NCBI GenBank assembly: GCA_947449015.1
Contig: CANFQA010000018.1
Span: 1-51,618, forward strand
Reading direction: 5' to 3'
From: Microthrixaceae bacterium
Lineage (GTDB): Bacteria; Actinomycetota; Acidimicrobiia; Acidimicrobiales; Acidimicrobilacustridaceae
Length of the DNA: 51,618 nt
Shown: positions 39,805-51,375 of the stretch, in pieces
How the letters are laid out: the number at the start of each line of letters is the position of its first letter
How positions within the stretch are numbered: the stretch's first letter is position 1
The notes under the pieces: model-generated
Database searches by the model: none
Told to the model about the DNA's origin: nothing
What the model saw: the letters and a program-made list of their open reading frames with translations, nothing else
Program-made: the position numbers and the translations under genes

Positions 39805-39815
39805 AGGGCGTGAGG

Positions 39816-40752
39816 CTAGTTCCGAGTGACGCGGGCGCGGGGATGGGCGGCGTCATAGGCGGCAAAAAGTCGCTCATTTGAGACCATCGTGTAGACCTGC
39901 GTCGTCGCAATGGACGCGTGCCCGAGCAGTTCCTGCACCGCCCGAATGTCGGCGCCATGGTCGAGCATGTGGGTCGCGCAGGAATGGCGAAGCACATGGG
40001 GGCTGAGACGACCTTCGAGTCCCACCATGTCGCCATATCTGCGCACGATGCCCCATGCGCCCTGACGACCGAGGCGGCCTCCCCGCCGGTTCAGAAACAC
40101 CGCCTCCGCATCATCGCGTCGAGCCCATTGCTCGGGCTGAAACGTGCCCCGACCGGCTTCGCTTATCCACTGGGCCAGCGCCGTTCGGGCCCACCGCCCG
40201 AGAGGAACAACCCGCTCCTTGGAACCCTTCCCAAAGAGTCGCAACATCGAACCGTCGAGATCGACATCTCCCAATCGCAACGCACAGAGCTCAGAGATTC
40301 GGGCTCCGGTTCCGTAGAGAACTTCAAGTACCGCCCGATCGCGACGGGCAACCGCATCGTCTCCCACAACAGCATCGAGCAGCGCCTGGACCTCGCTCTG
40401 GGCGAGCGCCTTAGGGAGACCTGCGGGAACACGCGGGGTCTCAACTCCTACCGATGGGTCGACGAAGCTGAGCCCCTCAAAGGCCCGGAACCGGAAGAGG
40501 GATCGAACCGCCACGAGCGATCGTTTGATCGAGGAGGGAGCGAGACCACTTTCACGCTGGAAACCCACATAGAGATCCAGATCGGCACCCTCGACCTCGT
40601 CGAGACCCTTGCCCAGAGTCCCGATCCACGCGCAGAAACGGATGAGATCACGCCTATAGGCCGCAAGTGTGTTGGCTGATCGACCACGTTCGGCAGCGAG
40701 CCAGATGAGAAAGTCCTCGACGTCGAGCGGAAGTGGTGCGGAGGAACCGTCC

Positions 40753-40772
<20 letters not shown>
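39816..40772 (-). CDS. xerD: Site-specific tyrosine recombinase XerD
   Basis: A 318-residue tyrosine recombinase. The N-terminal SAM-like core-binding domain (SANTLAAYRRDLIRFCAW) precedes the catalytic domain with Arg in GTGARISELC, Lys in GKGSKERVVPL, HVLRHSCATHML with His-x-x-Arg, LGHASIATTQVYT with the second His and the nucleophilic Tyr. XerC/D resolve chromosome dimers at dif with FtsK. Its place beside NUDIX and pyrG matches xerD of mycobacteria as I recall. Possible starts are TTG 40772 (used), GTG 40769 and GTG 40760; the gene overlaps NUDIX by about 20 bp. Confidence 0.93.
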
Positions 40773-43040
<2,268 letters not shown>

Positions 43041-44615
43041 TCAGCGTGTCGCAGCATCGAGCATTTCGCGGGCATGCTGCTGCGCAGTTGGCGAGCCAGG
43101 TGTGCCCGAAAGCATGCGCGCCAGCTCACTAACTCGCGCTGCCCCCTCAACGGTGACAACACTGGTCGAGGTCGTCCCTTGGGTCACCACTTTGTCGACC
43201 ACGACCTGCGCATCGGCCCATGCCGCCACCTGCGCCAGATGGGTCACCACCAAAACCTGGTGGTCATCGGACACCTCGGCAAGAGCCCGTCCCACCGCTA
43301 GCGCTGCCGCGCCGCCGATCCCCGCATCAACCTCATCGAAAATCAGCACTGGCGGACCATCGCTAAGCACCAGTCGCAGGGCCAGCATGGCTCGGGCGAG
43401 TTCGCCACCTGAGGCCACCCGAGCAAGCGGCTGCAGGGGCATCCCCGGATTGGCGGAGAGCAGGAAGGTGACCTCGTCACCAGCAGGACCTTCGACCTCA
43501 ATGGCCAGCGATGCCTTGGCAAGAGCCAGATCGGGAAGACGACTGGCGATCTGCTTGGCAAGCGGCGCTGCAGCTGCCCGTCGGGCCGAAGCGACCTCAG
43601 CCCGACGCTCGTCGCGCAGGCCCAACAGACGGGTGCGATCCAGCTCGAGGGCGGCGGCAGTTGTGCCTCGACTCTCCATCGCCACAAGGCGTTCGCTGGC
43701 GGAGTTGTACCAGTCGAGGACCTCAGCGAGAGTGTCGCCGTACTTGCGACGCAGGTCCTGCAGTTCCCGACGACGCTCGCCAATTGCCGAAAGCCGCTCG
43801 GGGTCGCTTTCGATGGACTCAGCCGATCGGCGTAACTCGGCTGCGAGATCTGACAGTTCGGAACCGAGGCCTTGGAGCCGTTTCGCTTGGTCCTCGAAGG
43901 GGACTCGCGTGCCCAAAGCGGCGATCGCCGCCGAAATCTGATCAAGCGCTCCCCCATCGGCTGCGACGAGATGCACAGCCCCCTCAGCGGCTTCACGATG
44001 ACCCGTGGCATCTGCGAGCAACTCGGCCTCAGCCCGCAACTCATCTTCCTCGCCCGCAGATCTGATCGCCGCAGATTCGAGTTCGGCAACCTGATGCCGG
44101 AGCAGCTCAACTTCACGATCACGTTCCCGGGAATCGCCACCAAGTGCGGCGAGTTGGTCCTCGAGTTCGCCCAACTCACGGGTGATCTCCTGGAGCGGCC
44201 CGAGATCGATGTCACCAAATCGATCGAGCGAAAGGCGTTGGGTTGACGGTGACAGAAGCGACTGATGATCGTGCTGTCCATGAAGATCCACGAGCCCGGC
44301 GCCAAGTTGACTCAGCTCGGCAAGTGTGGCGAGCGATCCATCGATATAGGCACGAGATCGGCCTGAGGCGGGAATGATCCGTCGAATGACGTGCTCACTA
44401 TCGGGCAGTTCAAAGCGCGCCTCCACCAGCGCTTCGCTCGCACCCGGTCGAACCATTGAGGCATCGGACCGGCCACCCATGAGTAGCGAAATCGCGGTCA
44501 CGAGAAGGGTTTTGCCGGCGCCGGTTTCACCAGTAACGACCGTCATTCCCGGGCCGAAGTCGATGCTCATCTCCGCGATGACACCGAGATCGCGCACTCG
44601 CAGTTCGGTCAGCAT
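43041..44615 (-). CDS. recN: DNA repair protein RecN
   Basis: A 524-residue SMC-like ATPase. Walker A TGETGAGKTLL lies near residue 28, the RecN-specific LVDLHGQHDHQSLL near residue 109, long coiled-coil helices in the middle, and the C-terminal signature VASGGELARAMLALRL and Walker B VLIFDEVDAGIGG. It acts in recombinational repair of double-strand breaks. Slightly short for the family but complete at both ends. GGAGGG precedes the ATG. It follows NAD kinase by 29 bp. Confidence 0.97.
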   Translation of the reverse strand: MLTELRVRDLGVIAEMSIDFGPGMTVVTGETGAGKTLLVTAISLLMGGRSDASMVRPGASEALVEARFELPDSEHVIRRIIPASGRSRAYIDGSLATLAELSQLGAGLVDLHGQHDHQSLLSPSTQRLSLDRFGDIDLGPLQEITRELGELEDQLAALGGDSRERDREVELLRHQVAELESAAIRSAGEEDELRAEAELLADATGHREAAEGAVHLVAADGGALDQISAAIAALGTRVPFEDQAKRLQGLGSELSDLAAELRRSAESIESDPERLSAIGERRRELQDLRRKYGDTLAEVLDWYNSASERLVAMESRGTTAAALELDRTRLLGLRDERRAEVASARRAAAAPLAKQIASRLPDLALAKASLAIEVEGPAGDEVTFLLSANPGMPLQPLARVASGGELARAMLALRLVLSDGPPVLIFDEVDAGIGGAAALAVGRALAEVSDDHQVLVVTHLAQVAAWADAQVVVDKVVTQGTTSTSVVTVEGAARVSELARMLSGTPGSPTAQQHAREMLDAATR

Positions 44616-44644
44616 CGAGATGCCCTCCGCATCGTCGGTCCTCG

Positions 44645-45499
44645 TTACCGATCGGCGAGGCCGAATTTGGCCTTGAGGATCGCGTGGAAGTCGCGAGGAC
44701 CGAACATGACAAGGTGCGCAACGGTGCGCGATGCACGGCAGGTGACTCGGTCGCCGGGATCGAGATCACCCATGGATCGGCCGTCGATAACGAGTGCAGC
44801 CGGTCGGTGATCGCTCACGGTGAGTCGGACCTGCGAATCATCATCGAGCACCAGGGTGCGGTCGAAGAGCATGTGCGGTGACACCGGCGTGAGCAGCAGC
44901 GCCCGATGGGTGGGTTCGACAATCGGACCTCGGGCCGAGAATGCGTAAGCGGTTGACCCAGTCGGTGTCGCCACAATGAGCCCGTCTGCGGCGTAGGGAG
45001 TGAAGAACGACCCGTCGAGCTCGACATCGAGGCGGACGGTGTTTCCGGATGCAGTCTTCTCTACCACCGCTTCATTCAGCGCAAGAACCGTGATTGATTC
45101 TCCCTGTGCCCGATCGATGTCGACCTCAAGCAACATGCGTTCCTCGAGCGTGAAGTTGCCGCTAAGGAAGGCTTCAAGGGCGACGCGAACTCCATCAGGT
45201 TCAACGTCAGTGAGATAGCCGAGCTGGCCGAAATTGACCCCAATTACTGGGACATCGTGGCGGGCCACCAGCGCGACTGTCCGCAGCATCGTTCCATCGC
45301 CGCCGAGGCTGACTGCGACCGACGCGTTGGTCCCGAGATCGCCATCATCGACGCCAAGGTCTGCTCGGCCAAGGCGCTCTGCCTCCACGACTGGAATCAC
45401 CACGGTATGAGAAAGCGAGTGGAGCCACTCGATGATCTCAAGGGCGACCTCGCGAGCTTCGGGACGATCCTGATGGATCACCAATGCAATCGTGGCCAT
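44645..45499 (-). CDS. nadK: NAD kinase
   Basis: A 284-residue NAD kinase. The GGDGTMLRTVAL catalytic motif (Asp in GGDG) is near residue 69, the NE motif in ALNEAVVEK near residue 139 and the glycine-rich TPTGSTAYAFSARGP near residue 180. It phosphorylates NAD to NADP with ATP or polyphosphate. The ATG follows the tlyA stop by one base, so the two are coupled, as in mycobacteria. Confidence 0.97.
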   Translation of the reverse strand: MATIALVIHQDRPEAREVALEIIEWLHSLSHTVVIPVVEAERLGRADLGVDDGDLGTNASVAVSLGGDGTMLRTVALVARHDVPVIGVNFGQLGYLTDVEPDGVRVALEAFLSGNFTLEERMLLEVDIDRAQGESITVLALNEAVVEKTASGNTVRLDVELDGSFFTPYAADGLIVATPTGSTAYAFSARGPIVEPTHRALLLTPVSPHMLFDRTLVLDDDSQVRLTVSDHRPAALVIDGRSMGDLDPGDRVTCRASRTVAHLVMFGPRDFHAILKAKFGLADR

Positions 45500-45500
45500 C

Positions 45501-46418
45501 TCAGTTCGCTCCCATGCCAGGTTCGCTCTCTACAACGCCGTTGACAGCGCCGTCGACAGCGAACGCGCCGCTGCGCGGGGCTGCGTCGACGGCGGCACTG
45601 ATGACATCGACCAACCTCCCGGTTTCAATGCCAGTACCCGCGGGTGAGCCGGCGCAACGTGCAACGAGAACGAACTCGACGTTGCCATCAGATCCGGTGA
45701 TCGGAGAGACCATGACCCCAATGATGGCCGCTCCGGTGGCTACAAGTGCAGACATGACCTCATCGAGGACTCTTCGCCAGATTTCAGGATCGGTGATGAT
45801 CCCGCGTCCCCGGGCTGCTTCCGTCCGTCCTGCCTCGAACTGGGGCTTCACGAGAAGGACAAGAAGTGCCCCCGATTGGCACAGAGAAAGCATGGGTTCG
45901 AGGACAAGCCGCAAGGAAATGAACGAAAGATCCGCCACCAGAACACCGACGGGTTCGCCGATCAGGTCCACATCGGCTGATCTGATGTTCATACGTTCAA
46001 TGACTCTGACTCGGGTGTCGGAGCGAATCCGTTCGTGAAGTTGGTTGTGGCCCACATCCAGCGCGATCACGCTGGCGGCGCCGTACTGCAACGCACAATC
46101 AGTGAACCCCCCAGTGGAGGCTCCGACGTCGAGCACCTTTGCGCCACGGAACACCCCAGCGAGGTCAAACCGTTCGATCGCCCCTTCGAGTTTGGCCCCC
46201 GCTCGGCTCACGTACTTAGGCGGAGGTCCGAGCAGAACCACTGCTTCAGCGGCGTCGACCATCCTTGAGGCCTTCACCGTCGGAGCGCCGCCGACAAGCA
46301 CCCTGCCAGCAGCGATCTCCGCCTGCGCCCGCTCACGGCTCGGGGCAAGACCCCGGCGCACGAGTTCGGCATCGAGACGTCGACGGGTGCCCACGCCGGT
46401 GACGCTAGTGGGCGTCAC
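45501..46418 (-). CDS. tlyA: TlyA family rRNA (cytidine-2'-O)-methyltransferase / hemolysin-like
   Basis: GTG 46418, preceded by AGGA, gives 305 residues; GTG 46394 is an alternative that lacks a ribosome site. An N-terminal S4 RNA-binding domain (RRRLDAELVRRGLAPSRERA) is followed by an FtsJ-like methyltransferase domain with the SAM motif VLDVGASTGGFTDCAL and the catalytic Lys-Asp-Lys-Glu-type residues in VADLSFISL and LLVKPQFEAG. TlyA 2'-O-methylates 16S and 23S rRNA in mycobacteria and affects capreomycin sensitivity. It overlaps the end of the HAD gene. Confidence 0.93.
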   Translation of the reverse strand: MTPTSVTGVGTRRRLDAELVRRGLAPSRERAQAEIAAGRVLVGGAPTVKASRMVDAAEAVVLLGPPPKYVSRAGAKLEGAIERFDLAGVFRGAKVLDVGASTGGFTDCALQYGAASVIALDVGHNQLHERIRSDTRVRVIERMNIRSADVDLIGEPVGVLVADLSFISLRLVLEPMLSLCQSGALLVLLVKPQFEAGRTEAARGRGIITDPEIWRRVLDEVMSALVATGAAIIGVMVSPITGSDGNVEFVLVARCAGSPAGTGIETGRLVDVISAAVDAAPRSGAFAVDGAVNGVVESEPGMGAN

Positions 46419-47187
46419 CCGATCCTGACAGCGTCTGATGGACCAATGACGCAAGATCAGCAGCCATAACGTCGGGCACCGCACCATCGGGGATGTCGTC
46501 TGCGGCGGTAACTCCGCTGAAGACCAGTCCGAACTCGTACCCGAGTTCTCTGGCAAAGGCTCCGTCGGTATCCACCCGATCACCGATGACCATGCCCGTC
46601 GGACCCACCGCCTCGCGCACGATCTGAGCGATCGGAGCGTGGGGTTTGCCCGCGACCTGCGCCGTGACACCACTGGCCGTGACGATTGAGGCGAGGATCG
46701 ATCCGGCGCCGGGGATCGGCCCGTCCGGGGTGGGGTAGGTCGAATCGGTGTTGGCAGCGATGAGTCGTGCCCCATTGCGAACCGCAGTGGAGGCAACCGT
46801 CATCCGCTGATAATCGAAACTCCGATGGAAACCGACGACAACTGCATCGGCATCCCACTCGGCGGCGTGAGCTTCACTGACGTCCATGGTCTCAACGCCT
46901 CGATCGGCCAACTCGCGCAACACTCCCGGCCCGGCACACACCAACACTCGAGAGCCTGGCTCGAAAAGGCTGGCCACGGCCATCGATGACGTGAACACCA
47001 GACCACGGGCATCGATCCCGTGTGCTGCAAGTTTCTCGGCGACCCTGTCGCGGTGGGTGAACGAATTGTTCGTCACAAAGGCCACTGGCTCTCCCGTGGC
47101 CTGCAAACGCGCAACTGCTTGAGCTGCCCCTGGAATCGGATTTTCGCCCAACCAGATCACTCCGTCGAGATCAAGAACCCATGACAT
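46405..47187 (-). CDS. HAD-superfamily (NagD-like) phosphatase
   Basis: A 260-residue HAD IIA hydrolase. Motif I is LDLDGVIWLG near the N-terminus (Asp nucleophile pair), motif II VTNNSFTHRD, motif III region AGKPHAPI and motif IV GDRVDTDGAFA. It probably dephosphorylates sugar or aryl phosphates; relatives include NagD and phosphoglycolate/4-nitrophenylphosphatases. The order HAD-tlyA-nadK matches the M. tuberculosis region. ATG 47187 is used; ATG 47220 adds a short extension. It is divergent from DUF1015. Confidence 0.92.
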   Translation of the reverse strand: MSWVLDLDGVIWLGENPIPGAAQAVARLQATGEPVAFVTNNSFTHRDRVAEKLAAHGIDARGLVFTSSMAVASLFEPGSRVLVCAGPGVLRELADRGVETMDVSEAHAAEWDADAVVVGFHRSFDYQRMTVASTAVRNGARLIAANTDSTYPTPDGPIPGAGSILASIVTASGVTAQVAGKPHAPIAQIVREAVGPTGMVIGDRVDTDGAFARELGYEFGLVFSGVTAADDIPDGAVPDVMAADLASLVHQTLSGSGDAH

Positions 47188-47310
47188 GTTCTGAGTCTCG
47201 CGCTCAAAGATCGTCAACATGCCCACCCGGCTCGACACAGCGGAGCCGACTCTCGAATGCGCAGCCAACGCGGGACAGCGCACCTGATGCGATCTGCTAG
47301 ACACATTCGG

Positions 47311-48513
47311 GTGCCCGCCTTCGAACCGTTCCACGGCATCCGCTACGACATCGCTCGGCTTGATCCAGTGTTGGTGACCGCTCCTCCTTACGACGTCATC
47401 AGCCCCTCCCAGCGCGAGGCGCTCGTCGCCGGCTCGCCCGAGACAATCGTCCATGTCGATCTCCCTGTGACTGATCCGACCGCGCCATCGGCCGACCCCT
47501 ACGCGACCGCCGCGGCGATCTTGAGTGACTGGCTCGAAACAGGCGTCCTGCTCGTCGACAACCTTCCGAGTTTCACGATCTACCGGATGACCTCCATCGG
47601 TGACGACGGGGCTGAGAACCACACCACCGGGGTCATTGGAGCCCTCCAACTAAGCCGTCCTGATGAGGGACAAATTCTCTGCCACGAGTACACCACTCCG
47701 AAGGCCAAGAGCGATCGGACCGATCTTTTGGCGGCCACTGATGCAAATCTCTCACCGATCTGGGGCCTGTCCCCCGCCGCCGGACTCACTGGCCTTCTCG
47801 AGCAGACCGATACCCCATTGATGGATTTCGAAGCCGATGGGGTGCGCCACAGCGTCTGGCGGGTGACCGAGCCTGAGCAAATTGCCGCCATCAGTTCCGC
47901 CATCACCACCCATCCCGTGGTGATCGCCGATGGCCACCACCGCTACGAAACCTCTCTGGCCCATCGGGACCGAATTCGTTCCACGCACGGAAGCAACACC
48001 GGCGCCGAGTCGGTGATGTGTTTTGTTGTCGAACTGGTCGGCGATCAGCTGAGCGTTGGCCCGATCCATCGACTCATCTCCGACCTCGATCCCCAGATCG
48101 AGGTCCTCGCCGCGTTCGAGACCTACTTCGAGATCACCCCGTTCACATCGCCAACAACCGGGGTCATCGCTTCCCTCGAGGATGAGGGCTGTCTCGCCCT
48201 GGTGCTGCCGGAAGGCGAGTTCCTTCTTCGTCCCCGACCGGACCAGTTCGTCGGCACCCGCGATCTCGACTCCAGTCGGCTTGATCTAGCGCTCGCCGCG
48301 CTCGGCGACTCGACAGTCGTGTACCAACACGGCGTTGACAATGTCCGCACCGCGGTGGCAAGCGGCGGCGCGGAGTTCGGCGTCCTGTTACGCCCAGTGA
48401 CGGTCGAGCAGATCGTTGCCATCGCCGAAGGTGGCGAACGCATGCCTCCGAAGAGCACCTTCTTTTCTCCAAAACCTCGCACCGGCGTGGTTCTTCGCAG
48501 CTTGCGCGACTGA
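47311..48513 (+). CDS. DUF1015 domain-containing protein
   Basis: A 400-residue DUF1015 protein (SerC-like family) beginning at GTG 47311, where the family N-terminus MPAFEPFHGIRYD is recovered; ATG 47287 would add eight residues. Conserved segments are VTAPPYDVISPSQREAL, CHEYTTPKAKSDR, VIADGHHRYETSL and GPIHRL. The protein family is widespread and conserved in actinobacteria; its enzyme activity is uncertain and it is sometimes annotated as a phosphatase or kinase partner. It is divergent from the HAD gene and 70 bp upstream of the aldolase gene. Confidence 0.9.
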   Translation: MPAFEPFHGIRYDIARLDPVLVTAPPYDVISPSQREALVAGSPETIVHVDLPVTDPTAPSADPYATAAAILSDWLETGVLLVDNLPSFTIYRMTSIGDDGAENHTTGVIGALQLSRPDEGQILCHEYTTPKAKSDRTDLLAATDANLSPIWGLSPAAGLTGLLEQTDTPLMDFEADGVRHSVWRVTEPEQIAAISSAITTHPVVIADGHHRYETSLAHRDRIRSTHGSNTGAESVMCFVVELVGDQLSVGPIHRLISDLDPQIEVLAAFETYFEITPFTSPTTGVIASLEDEGCLALVLPEGEFLLRPRPDQFVGTRDLDSSRLDLALAALGDSTVVYQHGVDNVRTAVASGGAEFGVLLRPVTVEQIVAIAEGGERMPPKSTFFSPKPRTGVVLRSLRD

Positions 48514-48583
48514 CCTGCAACCGTCTCGCCGGACGGATCGCCGCTGCTAGCGTCGGGTTTGTTGACCGTCTTCAGGAGACCCC

Positions 48584-49471
48584 ATGGATCAGGACATGCT
48601 TGCTCACGCCACCTCCGGCACAGGATTCATCGCTGCACTTGATCAGAGCGGCGGTAGTACCCCCAAGGCCTTGGGGCTCTACGGCATCGCCGAGACGGAG
48701 TACTCGGGCGAGGTTGAGATGTTCGACCTGATGCACGCCATGCGCACCCGCATCATGACCAGCCCTGCGTTCACCGGGCAGCGGGTGATGGGAGCCATCT
48801 TGTTCGAGCAGACAATGGACCGTGAGGTTGAAGGCCTCGGAACCGCTGACTATCTGTGGAACGTGAAGCGGGTCGTGCCCTTCCTCAAGGTCGACAAGGG
48901 TCTTGCCGATGAGGCAAACGGTGTTCAGCTAATGAAAGACATCGGTGGCCTTGATGAGTTGCTGGCACGAGCACGAGCGAAGGGCGTCTTCGGCACGAAG
49001 ATGCGCTCAGTGATCAAGCTCGCCGATACCACTGGCGTGCCTGCCATCGTCGCCCAGCAGTTCGAGATCGGTCGGCAGATCCTCGCTGCTGGTCTCGTCC
49101 CGATCATCGAACCCGAGGTTGACATCAACAGTCCTCAGAAAGCTGAAGCTGAGGAGTTGCTGCGCGCATCGGTCCTTGAACATCTCGACGCTCTCGACGA
49201 CGCTCAGAACGTCATGCTCAAGTTGACGCTCCCAGAGCAGGACAACCTCTACCAGTCGCTCGTCGAACACCCCAGGGTGGTCCGAGTGGTTGCCCTCTCA
49301 GGCGGCTACAGCCGTCAGGACGCCAACGCCCGACTCGCTCGAAATCACGGGATGATTGCTTCGTTCTCACGGGCCCTTACTGAGGGACTCACCGCCCAGC
49401 AGACCGACGCCGAGTTCAACGCAGTGCTCGACACCTCGATCCAAGGCATCTACGAGGCTTCGCTGACCTGA
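48584..49471 (+). CDS. fda: Class I fructose-bisphosphate aldolase
   Basis: A 295-residue class I (Schiff-base) aldolase of the bacterial fda type, starting at ATG 48584 with CAGGAG upstream. The N-terminal GFIAALDQSGGSTPKAL, the FLKVDKGL segment with a conserved Lys, EPEVDINSPQKAEAEE and the LKLTLPEQDN segment with the Schiff-base Lys are present. It cleaves fructose-1,6-bisphosphate to dihydroxyacetone phosphate and glyceraldehyde-3-phosphate. A 16-bp tandem duplication overlaps the stop codon. Confidence 0.94.
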   Translation: MDQDMLAHATSGTGFIAALDQSGGSTPKALGLYGIAETEYSGEVEMFDLMHAMRTRIMTSPAFTGQRVMGAILFEQTMDREVEGLGTADYLWNVKRVVPFLKVDKGLADEANGVQLMKDIGGLDELLARARAKGVFGTKMRSVIKLADTTGVPAIVAQQFEIGRQILAAGLVPIIEPEVDINSPQKAEAEELLRASVLEHLDALDDAQNVMLKLTLPEQDNLYQSLVEHPRVVRVVALSGGYSRQDANARLARNHGMIASFSRALTEGLTAQQTDAEFNAVLDTSIQGIYEASLT

Positions 49472-49485
49472 GGCTTCACTGACCT
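49454..49485. repeat. 16-bp imperfect tandem duplication at the aldolase stop codon
   Basis: GAGGCTTCGCTGACCT (49454-49469) is repeated as GAGGCTTCACTGACCT (49470-49485), one base different, followed by a partial third GAGGCT. The first copy spans the last codons of the aldolase gene, and the TGA stop is formed at the junction with the second copy. It looks like a recent slippage duplication. Confidence 0.75.
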
Positions 49486-49519
49486 GAGGCTCGCTTCGGC
49501 GGAGATCGTCACTACACGG

Positions 49520-51082
49520 TCAGCGCAGTGATCGCACGCGCCCGGCAACATCCGCGAAGTCGGGATCGACTCCCTTGATGCGGTTGAACAGTTGGCGGGC
49601 CTTTGGAAGATCACCGGCACGTTCGTACAGATCGGCCAAGGCATAGGCCCGACGAAGATGATGGACCTGCGGACGTTTCGGAAATGCCCAACCCTGCTCA
49701 AGCACACGGATTGCGTCGACCAAACGATCGCGATCGGCAAGCGAGCCCGCCATCACGATCCGCCCCTCGACCACAATTTCAGCGCTGGGAGAGACCTCTT
49801 TGATCTCGGTCCAGCATTCCTCGACCAGTGCCCACTGGCGAAGCGCCCGGTAGCAATCGGCGAGCACGGGGAGCTGATCGGAGGACTTCGTCAACTGTCG
49901 ATATGCCTCGAGTTCCTTCGCCGCCAGCTTCCACTTCTCCTGGCGATACAGGGTCAGACCGTAAAGTTCACGCACGGCCGGAACCGTTGGAGCTTCATCA
50001 ACAAGCTTCTTCAGGACCTTGGCCGCATCGCCAAAACGATCCTCCTCGAAATGCTCGGCTGCCTCGGCGAGGCGCCGTTCCACCCTCTCTCGACGGGCAT
50101 TGGGAATAGCTCGAGCTAACTGAGCGCGAACCTCTTCGGCGAGGTCGATCGGAGCAGGGTCGGCAACACGGCGTGTACGCGGCCGCGGCGCCGGAGCCGC
50201 TTCGGCGACTTCCTCCACGATGATGATCTCAGTCGCCGCACTCTCGCCCGATTCGCGCTCAGCCCGTCGTTTGGCGTCGCGTGACTGTGCCGCCGAATCC
50301 GTATCACTCGGGGCCGACCGTCGCGCCGAAGCGGGGCTCCGCTGGGGGTTGGCCGCCTCAACAGCGTCACGCCAAGCCCGAGACGCACCGACCACACGAC
50401 GACCAGTCGCTGCGCCGGCCCCACGTCGGGCGACTCCGCCCCATGCTCGGGGAGTTTCTAAAGCGGGGCCGTCTTCCCATCCCGGTCGATCAACTGATTT
50501 CGAAGCATCGCGGCCAGTGGAACTGCGACGCGAGGCTCGATCATCTGCACCATCACGGGCTCGACTGGTTTCACCACGTCGGGCCGGTCCAGGAGGCCTG
50601 GAGTCGCCAGTTCGACCAGCTCCCGAACGCGAAGATCCGGCTCTCGGCGCACCAGACTGAGACGCTCCGGAGCGCCCGGAACCTGCACGATCTGAACCTG
50701 GCCGGGCTGAACTCGGCCGGCCAGAGCTACGGGAAGAACTCGGGCGCCCTTCAGAACCTGTACGCGATGACCGAGAATCGGATCGGCCCTCACCGGAACT
50801 TGAGCGTGAATCCCGACTGCCCGGACGTCCAGCAGAACCGGACCGCCCATCACGGGAGCCAGTTCCGCCCTCACGAGAGGCGGGACGACCATCACGGGAA
50901 TCGGGACGTGCTGCTCCCCCGGTGGGCCGATCACCCGACCTAGCCCCACGAGGGGCGGGGCCGTCGGATCGGGCAGGACGCGACCCACCACTGGGCGCGC
51001 CGGAACGTCCCCGAGAGGAGGATCCCGTTGTGGGACGACCTCCACGGGGACGCGATGAATCAGAAGCTGGGGGGCGAGGCAT
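49520..51082 (-). CDS. TPR protein with a long disordered Ser/Arg/Gly-rich N-terminus
   Basis: A 520-residue protein in two parts. Residues 1 to about 290 are a low-complexity stretch of Ser, Arg, Gly, Pro and Asp (repeated SRDGR, RPGS and SSR-like words) and should be disordered and strongly basic. Residues about 300 to 520 are a TPR array: FEEDRFGDAAKVLKKLVDEAP, LYRQEKWKLAAKELEAY and RAGDLPKARQLFNRIKGVDP are clear helical repeats. A homologous TPR protein precedes the HAD-tlyA genes in mycobacteria as I recall. The long charged N-terminus suggests RNA or nucleoid binding, which is inference. It is the first gene after the rRNA operon terminator. Confidence 0.85.
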   Translation of the reverse strand: MPRPPASDSSRPRGGRPTTGSSSRGRSGAPSGGSRPARSDGPAPRGARSGDRPTGGAARPDSRDGRPASREGGTGSRDGRSGSAGRPGSRDSRSSSGEGRSDSRSSRTGSEGRPSSSRSSGRPSSARPGSDRAGSGRSGASQSGAPRAGSSRSGAGRTGDSRPPGPARRGETSRARDGADDRASRRSSTGRDASKSVDRPGWEDGPALETPRAWGGVARRGAGAATGRRVVGASRAWRDAVEAANPQRSPASARRSAPSDTDSAAQSRDAKRRAERESGESAATEIIIVEEVAEAAPAPRPRTRRVADPAPIDLAEEVRAQLARAIPNARRERVERRLAEAAEHFEEDRFGDAAKVLKKLVDEAPTVPAVRELYGLTLYRQEKWKLAAKELEAYRQLTKSSDQLPVLADCYRALRQWALVEECWTEIKEVSPSAEIVVEGRIVMAGSLADRDRLVDAIRVLEQGWAFPKRPQVHHLRRAYALADLYERAGDLPKARQLFNRIKGVDPDFADVAGRVRSLR

Positions 51083-51141
51083 GTCGACAACCTATCGGGC
51101 GCAGTAGGGGTCAGAATCCGTGGACTCTGCCCGAGAACGAG

Positions 51142-51167
51142 AAAAGGACCCCCGAAGGGGTCCTTTT
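51142..51167 (-). terminator. rRNA operon terminator
   Basis: AAAAGGACCCC and GGGGTCCTTTT pair perfectly around a four-base loop (TTCG on the minus strand), with the T-run included in the stem end. It lies 11 bp past the 5S gene and ends the minus-strand rRNA transcript. Confidence 0.9.
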
Positions 51168-51178
51168 CCTATGAGAAA

Positions 51179-51295
<117 letters not shown>

Positions 51296-51375
51296 CCTTT
51301 GTCAAAAGAGTGGAGGCGCCCTGAGGCAGCCGTCCTCTCTCGAGAACTCCATAGCGAGCACGAACATCGTTGTCG

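Noticed and set aside
50220-51107. Several open frames on the plus strand and in other minus frames over the TPR gene N-terminus
   Set aside because: They arise from the repetitive GC-rich coding of the disordered region; only the frame continuous with the TPR domain is convincing.
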